Shown here in pieces: positions 17,044-26,718 of a stretch of 64,000 nucleotides of DNA. Location of the stretch: contig CAMMDS010000004.1 in NCBI GenBank assembly GCA_946495655.1, forward strand, positions 1-64,000, written 5' to 3'. The notes below the pieces were generated by a model. It searched no databases, was not told the DNA's origin, and saw only the letters and a list, made by a program, of their open reading frames with translations. Numbering within the stretch: position 1 is the stretch's first letter; each line of letters begins with the position of its first letter. The translations under genes and the position numbers were made by a program. This stretch comes from an uncultured Clostridium sp. (GTDB taxonomy: Bacteria > Bacillota > Clostridia > TANB77 > CAG-508).

Positions 17044-17677
17044 ATGGCTGATGGTTTTAATATTGATAGTTTTATTTATAATTTTTCTTGCAAGTGTAGC
17101 AAATTACAGAAAAAAACTTTCTCCAAGAATCAGTTGATTACTAGCTATATTCAAAAACGTAATCAACTTTGTATTCTTGTTGACCGGCAAAGCAGATTTA
17201 GTTAGATATGATTTAAATGGTAATAGAACCATCGTTGAACATTTTTCAAAAAATGCATTGTTTGGAGAAGTATTTTATAAAGTAACAACTAATAATGAAT
17301 TACTTGTTGAGGCCAAATCAAATTGCACTGTTCTATTTTATATCTACGATCAATTAAAACAGCCTTGTACTAAAAATTGCGAATTTCATTCCATACTATC
17401 AGAACATTTACCTGAATTAATATTAAATAAAATCACTGATTTAAATACCCGAATAGAGCTTTTAACACAGAGAACAACTAGAGATAAATTATTAATGTAT
17501 TTTTCTCTTATATCTACTAGAAAACTTTCTAAAACATTTGAACTTCCATTATCTTTAACTGATTTGGCTGATTATTTAAATGTAGATAGAAGCGCTATGA
17601 TGAGAGAACTAAAATTGTTGAAAGAAGATAAATTAGTCGATAAAATAGGGAATCGAATTATTCTATTATATGAATAA
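17044..17677 (+). pseudogene. Crp/Fnr family regulator, frameshifted
   Basis: Two overlapping frames together encode one Crp/Fnr-type protein of about 210 residues. The first begins at ATG 17044 (MADGFNIDSFIYNF, then KNQLITSYIQKRNQLCIL) and stops at 17205; the second resumes at about 17177 (LLTGKADLVRYDLNGNRTIVEHF) and runs to 17677. The join falls where a cyclic-nucleotide-binding beta-barrel would be continuous, and one extra base near 17176-17180 explains the shift. The C-terminal half keeps the winged helix (LSLTDLADYLNVDRSAMMRELKLL). It could be a real inactivation, a sequencing or assembly error, or slippage at the T-rich CTTGTTG. It lies divergent from nrdD, so it may have sensed redox or oxygen. 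Confidence 0.75.
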
Positions 17678-17715
17678 GAACAACGAAAACATATTCATTT
17701 TCGCTGTTCTTTTTG
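17678..17715. terminator. Bidirectional terminator
   Basis: GAACAACGAAAA pairs with TTTTCGCTGTTC, with T-rich flanks, between the convergent Crp-like gene and the 154-aa gene. Confidence 0.8.
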
Positions 17716-17720
17716 ATTAT

Positions 17721-18185
17721 TTATATTAAAATTTCTTTCTTCTGCATTTCTTTGTAAATATATCTCACAAGATCTATTTCGTATTCATCATAATTTTCAC
17801 TTAAAGAATTTCCATCCCATTGCCCGTAAAAAGCAGTATTACATAATATTTCCATTCCTCCTTCTGCATACTCTTCTATTACTGGCATCATTTTCTTTAC
17901 GTTCTCATAATCTTCAAATTTATTAAAATCATAATCGAACTCTTTAAACATCATACAAATTATTGCTAACAAATCTTTTTCACTAATATGCTCACTTCTC
18001 ATTTCTGTGGCTCTTTCTTTTACTGGAATTCTTTTATTATTTTTAAATCCTACAATACTTGCAAAAACGAATACTCCTGCTCTATTTTCAAATATTTTCT
18101 TTTTATCCACTAGCATCTCATAAATAGAATCATATTTTTTACTTCTATATACAAAGAAATTAGGTTTTAATACAAAATCTTTCAT
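17721..18185 (-). CDS. Unknown protein, last gene of DndD-like cluster
   Basis: A 154-residue acidic protein of no family I recognise. It has helical stretches (ISEKDLLAIICMMFKEFDYDF; VKKMMPVIEEYAEGGMEIL) and a final EIDLVRYIYKEMQKK helix. No signal peptide, membrane segment or catalytic motif is visible. It follows the SMC-like ATPase by 30 bp in the same direction, with AGGAG before the ATG, and ends at a shared terminator. I infer it is a component of the same system, possibly a regulatory or effector subunit. Confidence 0.65.
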   Translation of the reverse strand: MKDFVLKPNFFVYRSKKYDSIYEMLVDKKKIFENRAGVFVFASIVGFKNNKRIPVKERATEMRSEHISEKDLLAIICMMFKEFDYDFNKFEDYENVKKMMPVIEEYAEGGMEILCNTAFYGQWDGNSLSENYDEYEIDLVRYIYKEMQKKEILI

Positions 18186-18215
18186 GTTTTTCTCCTATCT
18201 ATATAAATATTATAA

Positions 18216-20255
18216 CTAATATATCTGACTAGATATATCTTTGATTTCTACTATTTGCGTTTTTCCTTTATCTTTCTGTTCTAATTTATAGAATTTATGC
18301 CATTTATTTGTTTTATACAAATACTCCATTTCTGTACTAGTCATTTCTGTATCAGTAACTAGCAATATCCATTGCTCCATTTCATTTGGTATAGCATTTA
18401 TAATATGTTTTCTATTTTCCATAGAAATCTTACCTAGAGGCGTGTCCATAAATAGTGGTACATTAATTATTCCATCTTCATTGCAAGCTAATTTTGATAA
18501 AGCAATAATTAATGATAAAGAAATAATGTGTTTTTGTCCTGAAGATATATCTTGTAATATTGAAATATCTTGCCAATTTCTCACATCTATTTCATAATTA
18601 TCATTTACTGTTATTTTTCCTATTAAATCTTTGTCTTTATCTTCGATTAATTCTTTAAAAATTCTATACATTTCATTTGATAATCTTTCTTTTACATCAT
18701 TTATGTAATCTTGTTTTATTTTTTCAAACATTTCGTATAGTTGATTTAAATATTCTTTCTTTTTTTGCTCTACTTTATTTTTTTCTTCTTGTTGTTCAAT
18801 CATTTTTTCTTCTTCTTGATAATTATTTAATTCTTCTTTTTTATTTTCTATAGTATGCTTTTTTATAGCTATATTAAGCTTTAGTTTATCTATTTCATTT
18901 TCTCTTTTTTCGAAATCTTTTTGATATTCTACTAATTCATTTTTTGAAGTATTATTAAATTCTTTAATTTTCTCTCTTACATTCTTTCGGTTTTCTTCTA
19001 GTGTTTCAATATATGATTTTTCATCACTTACTGATTTTAAATCCTTTTTCAGGTTGTTCTCTAAAATATTTTTTCTCCCTATATATTTATCTATTTCCTC
19101 TAACCAACCTGTATAGAATTTCCTACTTTCACTTTTTAAACTGTTTTTATAATTTTTTAATAATTGATAATTGTCTTGATCTTCGTCTATATGTGTTCCA
19201 CATATACATACTTTTTCTTCTAAGATTTTATCGATTAGTAATTCTGGAATATATATTGTTTCATCTCTATCCTTAAGCTTCTTTTTGCTGATTTCAATAT
19301 AGTTGAATATCAAATTATTAGCTAAAGAATTATTTAATAAATCTTTAAATCTTTCTTTATTACTATTTAGTTTGTCTTTTTCTTCTCTAATTTTTTGTTC
19401 TAATTTTTCGTCTTCTTCCCATAAAGATTTTACAGCTTCATTTTCTTTCATTTTTTGTTTTAATTTTTCCAATTGGTTATTGGCACTATCTAGTTCTTCT
19501 GTAAGATTATCCAAATCATTTTTAGCTTCTTCTATCTCTTCTTTAATTTCTTCTTGTTTATTATGATTTTCTCTCCATTTTGTACTAGCACTAGAATATA
19601 TTTTTTTCTTTTGTTCTGACAACATTTTTTCTAAAATAGAAACCGATTTTTCCAAATTATCTATTTGAAGTAATTTAATTATACCTGATTTTATTTCTTT
19701 TCTTGATTTAGAGTTTGTTCTAGCTAAACTTTCAATTTTATCTCCATTAAAAAAGAAAAAATCTTTTAACTTTGGATTTAGAATGTCTTCTAATATTTCT
19801 TCTATTTCTTCTTCATTTGTTTTTGTATTAGGATCCAAGTTACCATATTCGTCTATAATATCCATAGAAACTTTTGAATTACTACATTTAATTATTTCTT
19901 TTACATCTTCTTTCATGAGCTCATACATTTTTCTGACCACAATGTATGTTTTTCCCTCATTTTCAAAAATCACTTTTACAGAAGCTTCTACTTTTTTCCC
20001 TATGTTTTCTTCCAATGCATGGAGATTTACAAGATCTATTCTTTTGCTATCATTATCTTTTTCATCTTCGTCTTCTGCTATTTTTTCTAACCCATAAAGA
20101 CAAAACATCATTGCTCTAAATATTCCTGTTTTTCCGCAACCATTTTGTCCCAAAATAACTGTTATATCAGATCCATCACTATTTGCAAATTCTATTTTAT
20201 TATTTTCTCCATAATATTGTCTAAAATTATTTAATTCTATTGATATTAATTTCAT
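18216..20255 (-). CDS. DndD-like SMC/Rad50-type ATPase
   Basis: A 679-residue ABC/SMC ATPase. Walker A is LGQNGCGKTG (residues 35-44). A long coiled coil of roughly 350 residues is interrupted by a CxC hook-like motif (VCICGTHIDED, near residue 350). The C-terminal head has signature ISSGQKHIISLSL and Walker B PLFMDTPLGKIS, with the MDTPLG form typical of DndD rather than of SbcC or RecF. DndD proteins act in phosphorothioation, but none of dndA, B, C or E is present here. Related ATPases pair with helicases or nucleases in other defence systems. It is preceded by a 53-aa gene with a 3-bp gap. Confidence 0.8.
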   Translation of the reverse strand: MKLISIELNNFRQYYGENNKIEFANSDGSDITVILGQNGCGKTGIFRAMMFCLYGLEKIAEDEDEKDNDSKRIDLVNLHALEENIGKKVEASVKVIFENEGKTYIVVRKMYELMKEDVKEIIKCSNSKVSMDIIDEYGNLDPNTKTNEEEIEEILEDILNPKLKDFFFFNGDKIESLARTNSKSRKEIKSGIIKLLQIDNLEKSVSILEKMLSEQKKKIYSSASTKWRENHNKQEEIKEEIEEAKNDLDNLTEELDSANNQLEKLKQKMKENEAVKSLWEEDEKLEQKIREEKDKLNSNKERFKDLLNNSLANNLIFNYIEISKKKLKDRDETIYIPELLIDKILEEKVCICGTHIDEDQDNYQLLKNYKNSLKSESRKFYTGWLEEIDKYIGRKNILENNLKKDLKSVSDEKSYIETLEENRKNVREKIKEFNNTSKNELVEYQKDFEKRENEIDKLKLNIAIKKHTIENKKEELNNYQEEEKMIEQQEEKNKVEQKKKEYLNQLYEMFEKIKQDYINDVKERLSNEMYRIFKELIEDKDKDLIGKITVNDNYEIDVRNWQDISILQDISSGQKHIISLSLIIALSKLACNEDGIINVPLFMDTPLGKISMENRKHIINAIPNEMEQWILLVTDTEMTSTEMEYLYKTNKWHKFYKLEQKDKGKTQIVEIKDISSQIY

Positions 20256-20258
20256 ATT

Positions 20259-20420
20259 TTATTCCTCTCTTACTAAATTATTAATTTCCCTCTCTATATT
20301 ACTTTTTATATTTTCTTCGCTTTTACCTTCGGATACTAATTCTAATGTTTTTATAGCTATGTTTTTTAGTTTTGGATCAATTTCATAATTTATTACTTTT
20401 TCTTTTAAATTAATATTCAT
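20259..20420 (-). CDS. 53-aa protein between helicase and SMC ATPase genes
   Basis: A short frame, easily missed, encoding MNINLKEKVINYEIDPKLKN and then helices AIKTLELVSEGKSEENIKSN and IEREINNLVREE. The start ATG at 20420 overlaps the helicase 3' end by 11 bp and the stop is 3 bp before the ATPase ATG, with GAGAGAGGAA inside its 3' end serving the ATPase. Tight packing on both sides argues that it is translated. No family recognised; a small helical adaptor is plausible. Confidence 0.65.
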   Translation of the reverse strand: MNINLKEKVINYEIDPKLKNIAIKTLELVSEGKSEENIKSNIEREINNLVREE

Positions 20421-22488
20421 CTGTCTCATTTCCTTCACCTTCCTCTCTCATCTCTTGATAAACTTCCCATGGTAATTTATTCATATTTGGTTCTAAATTG
20501 TATTTTGAAACCATATCATATATTTCATCTCTAGCTCTATTTTTATTTTCAGCATTTTGGGCAAATTCTGCAAATCTTGGTAATTCTTTTTTTATTATAT
20601 TCTTTTCAACACTTCTATTTTTACATTCTTCATATGGAAATACAATAAAATCATACAATTCAGCATATTTTTTATAATCAGATGTTCTTAGTATTCTTCC
20701 TCTTCTTTGTATAAATTCTCTTGGATTTGATGTGCTGGACAAAAAGTAAGCTGTTTTGATGCTTGGTATATCTACGCCTTCATCTAGGCATTTAATTGCA
20801 ACTAAAATTTGATATTCTCCAGCTGAAAATTTTTGTAATATTTTCTTTCTATCTTCTATATCAACATCATAAACAAATTCATGTACTTTAAATCCCATAT
20901 CGCTAAGATGTTTTGTAACATCTTTACTTTCTCCTTGTGCAACATATACAAGTGTATGTGATATTGTCTCTGTTTGCATTTTTTCTTTTAATAATTTATA
21001 TAAAGTTACATACTTACTTCTACAAGTGTTCATTATTCTTCTTCGTTTTCTATATATTTTTTTAATATAATCATCATCTTCTTCATCACTGTTTCTTTTA
21101 TTTAAATAATTTGATATTCTTCTGGTTAATTCTGTATACTCTTCTTGTTCTTCGTAATCTAATCTTGTTACTATAGGATAGTAATAGTATGGAGTTAGTA
21201 AATTGTCCTGTATTGCTTTTTCTAATGTATACTCATATACAGTTTTATTAAAGTATTGTTTTATCTTTTGAGTTCCATCTTCATCAAACCATCTATCTGG
21301 TGTAGCAGATAATCCCAATCTAACCTCAATATTATCTAACATCATATTCTGTCCATTATTAGTTCCCATATTGTGGCATTCATCTGCTATTAAACAAAGA
21401 TTACTTTCTATTTTCTTTATCGCTTCATAAAAATCAGTAGATGTTGAAGTTTTATATGTTGAAACAATACATACATTATCGATAAGATGACTATTATAAT
21501 CTTTTATCCTCGAAATAAGTCTGTTGTACCATTTTTGTTTAGATCCCATACATTTTAGTATAGCTTCATACCCTTGTTCTGCAAGCTCTTCAGTCCATTG
21601 TTCTACCAAATGTGTAAAAGGAACTAATACTATAAGAAATTGTCTACCTTTCTCTTCTTTATATTTTAACATTGCAAATATACTTGTTAATGTTTTTCCC
21701 GTACCTGTAGCCATTTCAAATATGCCTTGCCAATTGTTTTCTTTCAATTTTTGTATAGCTTCTAATTGATATTTTCTTGGTTCTTTTTTCTTCACTGTGC
21801 TATTTCCAAATATATAATTTTTATCAAAATTTTGTGATAGGTCTCTAAATGTACATTTCAGCTTTTCTGGCATATCAATTACAGTATAAAATTCTCTTTG
21901 GCCATTCCACAATTCCATAAATCTTTTTTTATGTTCGTTACAATATTCAAAACCTGTCCCCCAACTTTTAAATACTGATACTCCCTCACCATTAAAATTT
22001 GCTTGTAATGATGCGTTTATTGAGCCATGTATACAAACCATATCTTGATTGTCTTCAAATATTGCTATTTTGTCATGATATATACCTATCCCATTTTTAC
22101 ATACTGCGAATTTCATTTCTAATATTTCTTCAGCAATAAGCCAAGACAAGAAATTCAGTAATTCTTTTTTATCTTTTGCATCAAATTTTTCTAACTCTTG
22201 CTTTATAGAATTATATATTACTTCATCAGTTTTTGCTTTGTTTCCTTTTTTTATTGCTTCATAGTCATCTTCTGTTAAGTTTGGAGAGGTAATCATATAT
22301 ATTTTTCCATTATTTTTAATAATACTTTCTATTCCTTCTAAAGCCACTTGTATCCAATTCGATGAAAAATAACCTATTCCTCTATAGTATTTATTTGACT
22401 CTTGCATTAAAGGAATAAATAAATCTTTTTCGATATTGTCTTTAGAACTATCATATATTAACTTAACTTCTACATCTCTAAGTCCCAT
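20410..22488 (-). CDS. PLD-nuclease-like / DEAD-DEAH helicase fusion
   Basis: A protein of about 692 residues. The N-terminal 220 residues look like a phospholipase-D-type nuclease domain (YRGIGYFSSNW; YHDKIAIFED near residue 136, then CIHGSINAS). A superfamily-2 helicase follows: QLEAIQKL, Walker A ATGTGKT near 261, DECH near 367, LSATPDRW, and QRRGRILR near 593. This architecture occurs in several anti-phage and restriction-like systems. I choose the ATG at 22488 because GGAG lies five bases upstream; a GTG at 22506 overlaps the stop codon of the preceding gene. It is immediately downstream of the 1178-aa gene. Confidence 0.82.
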   Translation of the reverse strand: MGLRDVEVKLIYDSSKDNIEKDLFIPLMQESNKYYRGIGYFSSNWIQVALEGIESIIKNNGKIYMITSPNLTEDDYEAIKKGNKAKTDEVIYNSIKQELEKFDAKDKKELLNFLSWLIAEEILEMKFAVCKNGIGIYHDKIAIFEDNQDMVCIHGSINASLQANFNGEGVSVFKSWGTGFEYCNEHKKRFMELWNGQREFYTVIDMPEKLKCTFRDLSQNFDKNYIFGNSTVKKKEPRKYQLEAIQKLKENNWQGIFEMATGTGKTLTSIFAMLKYKEEKGRQFLIVLVPFTHLVEQWTEELAEQGYEAILKCMGSKQKWYNRLISRIKDYNSHLIDNVCIVSTYKTSTSTDFYEAIKKIESNLCLIADECHNMGTNNGQNMMLDNIEVRLGLSATPDRWFDEDGTQKIKQYFNKTVYEYTLEKAIQDNLLTPYYYYPIVTRLDYEEQEEYTELTRRISNYLNKRNSDEEDDDYIKKIYRKRRRIMNTCRSKYVTLYKLLKEKMQTETISHTLVYVAQGESKDVTKHLSDMGFKVHEFVYDVDIEDRKKILQKFSAGEYQILVAIKCLDEGVDIPSIKTAYFLSSTSNPREFIQRRGRILRTSDYKKYAELYDFIVFPYEECKNRSVEKNIIKKELPRFAEFAQNAENKNRARDEIYDMVSKYNLEPNMNKLPWEVYQEMREEGEGNETDEY

Positions 22489-22502
22489 TTTCACTCCAAC
22501 TT

Positions 22503-25500
22503 TCACAATATTTGTATAATACCATCATTGAATTCTATCCTTGGATCTTCAAGAAAATCTTTCGGTATTTCTTTTTTTATTATATTTTTTCTTATCAGAT
22601 ATTCTTTTATTTTACTTACCCTAATATATTTACATTTCAACTCTTTTTCCATAATATTTAATAACAAATCATTAAAATTTTCTATCTTACTTTCTTTTCT
22701 AACTATGATCGGCATGTAATATCTCCAATCTATTATATCTTTTTCTACTTCTTTGTAATATTTATTTAATACTTTTTTTACAATAGAGTTTAAAGAATAT
22801 TGATTCCATGTAAAATATTTAATTTGTGGTAAATTATTCATTTTTGTTTCTAAATCTTTTAACACTAAATATTCTTTACCTATAATTTGTTCGTCAACAA
22901 ATTTTTTTATTTGATTTGTTTCATTTTCAGATAAATTAACATTTTTCATATTCATATATGTATCTATATCAATTTTAAATAATTCTTTTTGTAACTTTGA
23001 TATTACAGTTGATGCTGTGCCTGCTTTAAAATTCATTTCTTGTGTAAATTCTACAATATCATTTCTTTCTATATATTTAAAGTCTTTGAAATAATCATTT
23101 ATTACATAATCCAATTCAAATTTGTTATCATCAATTGTTTTATCTAAAATAAAATTATTTTTAAAATTATATTGTGATTCTAATTTTATTTTTAAAAGAT
23201 TATATAATGATTCAACATCATTTATTTTGTTTTCTATTAAATCCAATTCTATTTCTTTGTATATAGTATAAACAGGTACATATTTTCTTTTTTTCATTTC
23301 TTTTTCTATTGCTTCTGTAATAATAGATTTCATTTCATCTGTGAATCTAATTAGATCAATATGATTAATTTTTTTATGTTTATCCCAATATATTAATTTT
23401 TCAGAAATTGCAATAACGTTACTTAATCTATCTTCATTTAAATCAAATTTATATTTTATTTCATCTACTATAACCGCTTCTCCTTTATTTAATATATATT
23501 CTTCTATTTTTTCAGGTTTAGTTAAATTATTATAATCATTGCTTAATTTTGAAATATTTAATCTTCTAAATGAAAATTCATCATCATATAAATATCTTAA
23601 TATTCCATATAAAAATATTTCGTTATTTATTGAAGTTTTTTCTAATAAATCTTTTTTGAACATATTAAATATAGTATGTGGAGAAACATTTTCTTTTGTT
23701 TTTAAGATTTTTATTAATTCTTTTCTTATTTGATTAATTAAATGTTTATCTACTTTTACATTGTCGAAATGTATATATTTGTTATTATCGCATATAATTA
23801 TATTTCTTTCTCTTGATAAAGATGATTTTATTGCATGTGCTTCTTGACTATATTCTATTTCATTTCCAAATATTTCTCTTATTTTTTCTTTTAATTTTTC
23901 TATTCCATCATCATCTAATTTTATTCCATCTTTAAAATAATTTTTTACTATATACTGAAACAAAAATGTATTACTATTTTTTTTACAATAAATGTTATTA
24001 ATTACATGGTAACCTCTTCTTTCTAAATAACTTTCAAAATATTCTATTGGTAAATAATCTATCTGTTCTTCTTCTAAAACATTTTCAATTTTATCGATTT
24101 CTTCATAGTAGTAAAAAACATCTCCTAGTTCCTTTACAATATTATCATATATATTTTGTATGTTTTTTGAATTTGATTTTGTAAAAATGTTTAAATCTTG
24201 TATGTACTGAATATCTTTTATGTTACTATTTATAAGAAGATATTTTATTACTTTTACATCATTTAAAGGATATATTTTTTCTAGATCTTCTTGTGTTAAA
24301 AACTGTTTTTCATTAATATAATTTTTTATTATCTTAAATATTGTTTTTATATATTTTTGAAGTTCTGCTTCTACACTATTAATTCTTTGTCTCACTCTTT
24401 CTTTAGTAATTCCCAATTCTTGGCCTATTTTTTCTAATGTATAATTATTGTTTATTCGTTTATATAATAGATTAATAGAACTATTTTTTTCCTTTATGTC
24501 ATCTAAATCTTTATACAAAAATAAAGTTAAATTATCATCTTTGTATTTTAAATCAATTTCATGTATTAATTTAGAAAATTTTTCAATATCAAATTTCTCA
24601 AAAATATCTATAAAATTTATATCTTTTATTGATTGATAATTTTGTTTTAAACAATACACATATATTTCTTCATCAATTTCTTTTATACTTGATAATAAAT
24701 CATCTATTTCATGCTCTCCTATAGAAAAAATTTCATTTGTAAATTCCTTAACCCTACTAATTTCACTGTTTTCATTTATTAATAAAAATAAATTTAAAGT
24801 TTCCAATTGATTAATTTTTGTTATATTTAATCTTTGTAATTTATTATAAATTTTTCCATATTTATTATCGAGAAAAATATTTTCTAAATCGTCTTGTATT
24901 GAATATACATATTTTATTTTATTAACATATTTATAATTTATTAACTCAAGAATTTTCATACAGTCTGCTAAGTTCATTGGAGTAAAATTGTATTTAAAGA
25001 AATTCTTATAATCCCAATTGGTAAAATCTTCAAGTTTCGTTACTTTATTTCTTTCTATTTCTTGTAAAAATATATTTATTGTTTTACTTGATTTTGAGTT
25101 TTGATTAATTACATCTAATAAATTATTACATTTTGTTGTCTCTTCATTATCGATTTTAAGATTTAATAGATATTCTACGTCTTCCAATGTCATTTTATTA
25201 TTCATAACTAATTTAATAAAATCAGTATGTTTTAATTTTATTACATGTTTTATTTTTTTTGAATTACAATATTCTTTAAATTTGTAACTTAGATCTAATT
25301 TATTAATTTCTTCTGCTCCATTAAAACAAAAGTTATTATTACATGTTAAATCAATTTCATTTGTTTTTAACAATTTTATAAATTTTCCAATCCTTGTAAT
25401 ACCTACTCCTTTTATTAAAAGCAGTTCATTCTTATTCAAATTAGATAATTCTCTTTTATTATTTTTTATACCTCTTTCTTTTAAAAACTTAGAAATAAGC

Positions 25501-26039
25501 TTATCTTTTATTTCTATAATATCTTCATCTTCTATTGAATTTTCTTCATCATATTTTTCTTCATTCTGGCAAAGAATCTGAAAGCCACATCTTTCAAGGT
25601 GGTTTGCAAGTAAATCCAAATCTATATTTGAATTAAAATATTGAAATCCTTCTAGAGGGATATAATTAAAAAATAGATCAGAATCAATTTTAAATTTTTC
25701 TGTAAATTTGCCTAATAAAAACATTCCAAAATTGATCTTTTTATATTTTTCAGTATTTTTATTAGTATAAATATATCTATAGTTATTTTTATCAATACTA
25801 AATCTAGGCAAAATAGATTGCGGAGTGTTAGTTATAAATGTAAAACCTCTTAATACCAATTCATCAATAAATTTAAGTATAAAATCATAATCTTTATTTG
25901 CTACATTCCTTATATCATCAATAGTTATATTATCCAAATTTTCTATATGATTATATTCCTTAAATTTATTAATATAATAACTATTATTAAATTCATATTT
26001 TTCTGGTACATGTGGTAGTTTATATATTCCTTCGTCCAT
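22503..26039 (-). CDS. Large protein with HhH and sigma-region-4-like motifs
   Basis: An 1178-residue, Lys/Asn/Ile-rich protein. Visible parts: a helix-hairpin-helix-like segment (LLLIKGVGITRIGKFIKLL, roughly residues 205-225); a sigma-70 region 4-like helix-turn-helix (LEKIGQELGITKERVRQRI, about 530-555); and a C-terminal third made of repeating helical blocks that look like winged-helix or HARE-type modules (KKRKYVPVYTIYKEIELDLI). No catalytic motif or membrane segment is evident. It probably binds DNA, or mimics sigma contacts, as the recognition subunit of the cluster. It is first in the operon, with AGAAGG before the ATG. I do not recognise a named full-length family. Confidence 0.7.
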   Translation of the reverse strand: MDEGIYKLPHVPEKYEFNNSYYINKFKEYNHIENLDNITIDDIRNVANKDYDFILKFIDELVLRGFTFITNTPQSILPRFSIDKNNYRYIYTNKNTEKYKKINFGMFLLGKFTEKFKIDSDLFFNYIPLEGFQYFNSNIDLDLLANHLERCGFQILCQNEEKYDEENSIEDEDIIEIKDKLISKFLKERGIKNNKRELSNLNKNELLLIKGVGITRIGKFIKLLKTNEIDLTCNNNFCFNGAEEINKLDLSYKFKEYCNSKKIKHVIKLKHTDFIKLVMNNKMTLEDVEYLLNLKIDNEETTKCNNLLDVINQNSKSSKTINIFLQEIERNKVTKLEDFTNWDYKNFFKYNFTPMNLADCMKILELINYKYVNKIKYVYSIQDDLENIFLDNKYGKIYNKLQRLNITKINQLETLNLFLLINENSEISRVKEFTNEIFSIGEHEIDDLLSSIKEIDEEIYVYCLKQNYQSIKDINFIDIFEKFDIEKFSKLIHEIDLKYKDDNLTLFLYKDLDDIKEKNSSINLLYKRINNNYTLEKIGQELGITKERVRQRINSVEAELQKYIKTIFKIIKNYINEKQFLTQEDLEKIYPLNDVKVIKYLLINSNIKDIQYIQDLNIFTKSNSKNIQNIYDNIVKELGDVFYYYEEIDKIENVLEEEQIDYLPIEYFESYLERRGYHVINNIYCKKNSNTFLFQYIVKNYFKDGIKLDDDGIEKLKEKIREIFGNEIEYSQEAHAIKSSLSRERNIIICDNNKYIHFDNVKVDKHLINQIRKELIKILKTKENVSPHTIFNMFKKDLLEKTSINNEIFLYGILRYLYDDEFSFRRLNISKLSNDYNNLTKPEKIEEYILNKGEAVIVDEIKYKFDLNEDRLSNVIAISEKLIYWDKHKKINHIDLIRFTDEMKSIITEAIEKEMKKRKYVPVYTIYKEIELDLIENKINDVESLYNLLKIKLESQYNFKNNFILDKTIDDNKFELDYVINDYFKDFKYIERNDIVEFTQEMNFKAGTASTVISKLQKELFKIDIDTYMNMKNVNLSENETNQIKKFVDEQIIGKEYLVLKDLETKMNNLPQIKYFTWNQYSLNSIVKKVLNKYYKEVEKDIIDWRYYMPIIVRKESKIENFNDLLLNIMEKELKCKYIRVSKIKEYLIRKNIIKKEIPKDFLEDPRIEFNDGIIQIL

Positions 26040-26085
26040 ATTTTTACCTTCTTATTTTATTACACATTTACTTTTGGATATTATA

Positions 26086-26691
26086 TCATATATTTGCTTG
26101 TTTATCTATATTATTCCATCTTTTATTTACTATATTCCAATTGATTATATTCCAAAAAGCATTTATATAGTCTGCTCTATTTGTTTTATATTGTAAATAA
26201 TATGAGTGTTCCCACATATCTAAAACAAGAAGTGGTACACAGCCCCATAATGTTAAATTTTGATGTTTCTCACATTGTAATATTTCTAATTTTTTAAATG
26301 CAGGTACCCATACAAGCAAATTCCATCCTGAGGCTTCAACAACTTTACTACTCTCTGTGAATTGCATTTTAAATTTATCAAAACTACTAAAATCAATATT
26401 AATTTGCTTCATCAAATCAACTCTTGGACTTGTGGGTATCGCAGGTCCCATACTAGTAAAAAACAACTCATGTAATATTGCTCCAGATCCCAAAAAGCTT
26501 AAATCTTTTTCCAAGCATTTTATGTTTTTAAAATCATTTGTATCTCTTGCTTGTTTTAGTTTTTCTTCTGTTTTATTAGTATTATCAACATAACCAGAAT
26601 AAAGAATATCATAATGAAGTACTAAAGTTTCTTTATTGTAATATGGTTCTAAAGCATCTACTGGATAAGGTAAATCAATTTTGTTTATCAT
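26086..26691 (-). CDS. Fe/Mn superoxide dismutase family protein
   Basis: A 201-residue SOD. PYPVDALEPYYNKETLVLHYD supplies the first metal His; ILHELFF the second; DMWEHSYYLQYKTNRADYI the Asp and third His; the gateway Tyr is in GYVDNTN. The usual HH pair of K-H-H-x-x-Y-V is replaced by I-L-Y, so the active-site surroundings deviate while all four metal ligands remain. It dismutates superoxide to H2O2 and oxygen in the cytosol. Metal preference cannot be told from this reading. Together with the desulfoferrodoxin at 55 kb it gives two superoxide defences. Confidence 0.85.
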   Translation of the reverse strand: MINKIDLPYPVDALEPYYNKETLVLHYDILYSGYVDNTNKTEEKLKQARDTNDFKNIKCLEKDLSFLGSGAILHELFFTSMGPAIPTSPRVDLMKQINIDFSSFDKFKMQFTESSKVVEASGWNLLVWVPAFKKLEILQCEKHQNLTLWGCVPLLVLDMWEHSYYLQYKTNRADYINAFWNIINWNIVNKRWNNIDKQANI

Positions 26692-26718
26692 TTCTTTCTC
26701 CTTAATATTTATATAAAA

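Noticed and set aside
18216-26039. Reading the cluster as a Dnd phosphorothioation system
   Set aside because: Only the DndD-like ATPase fits; no DndA/IscS, DndB, DndC or DndE-type gene is present, and the helicase and 1178-aa protein do not match DndF/G/H as I know them.
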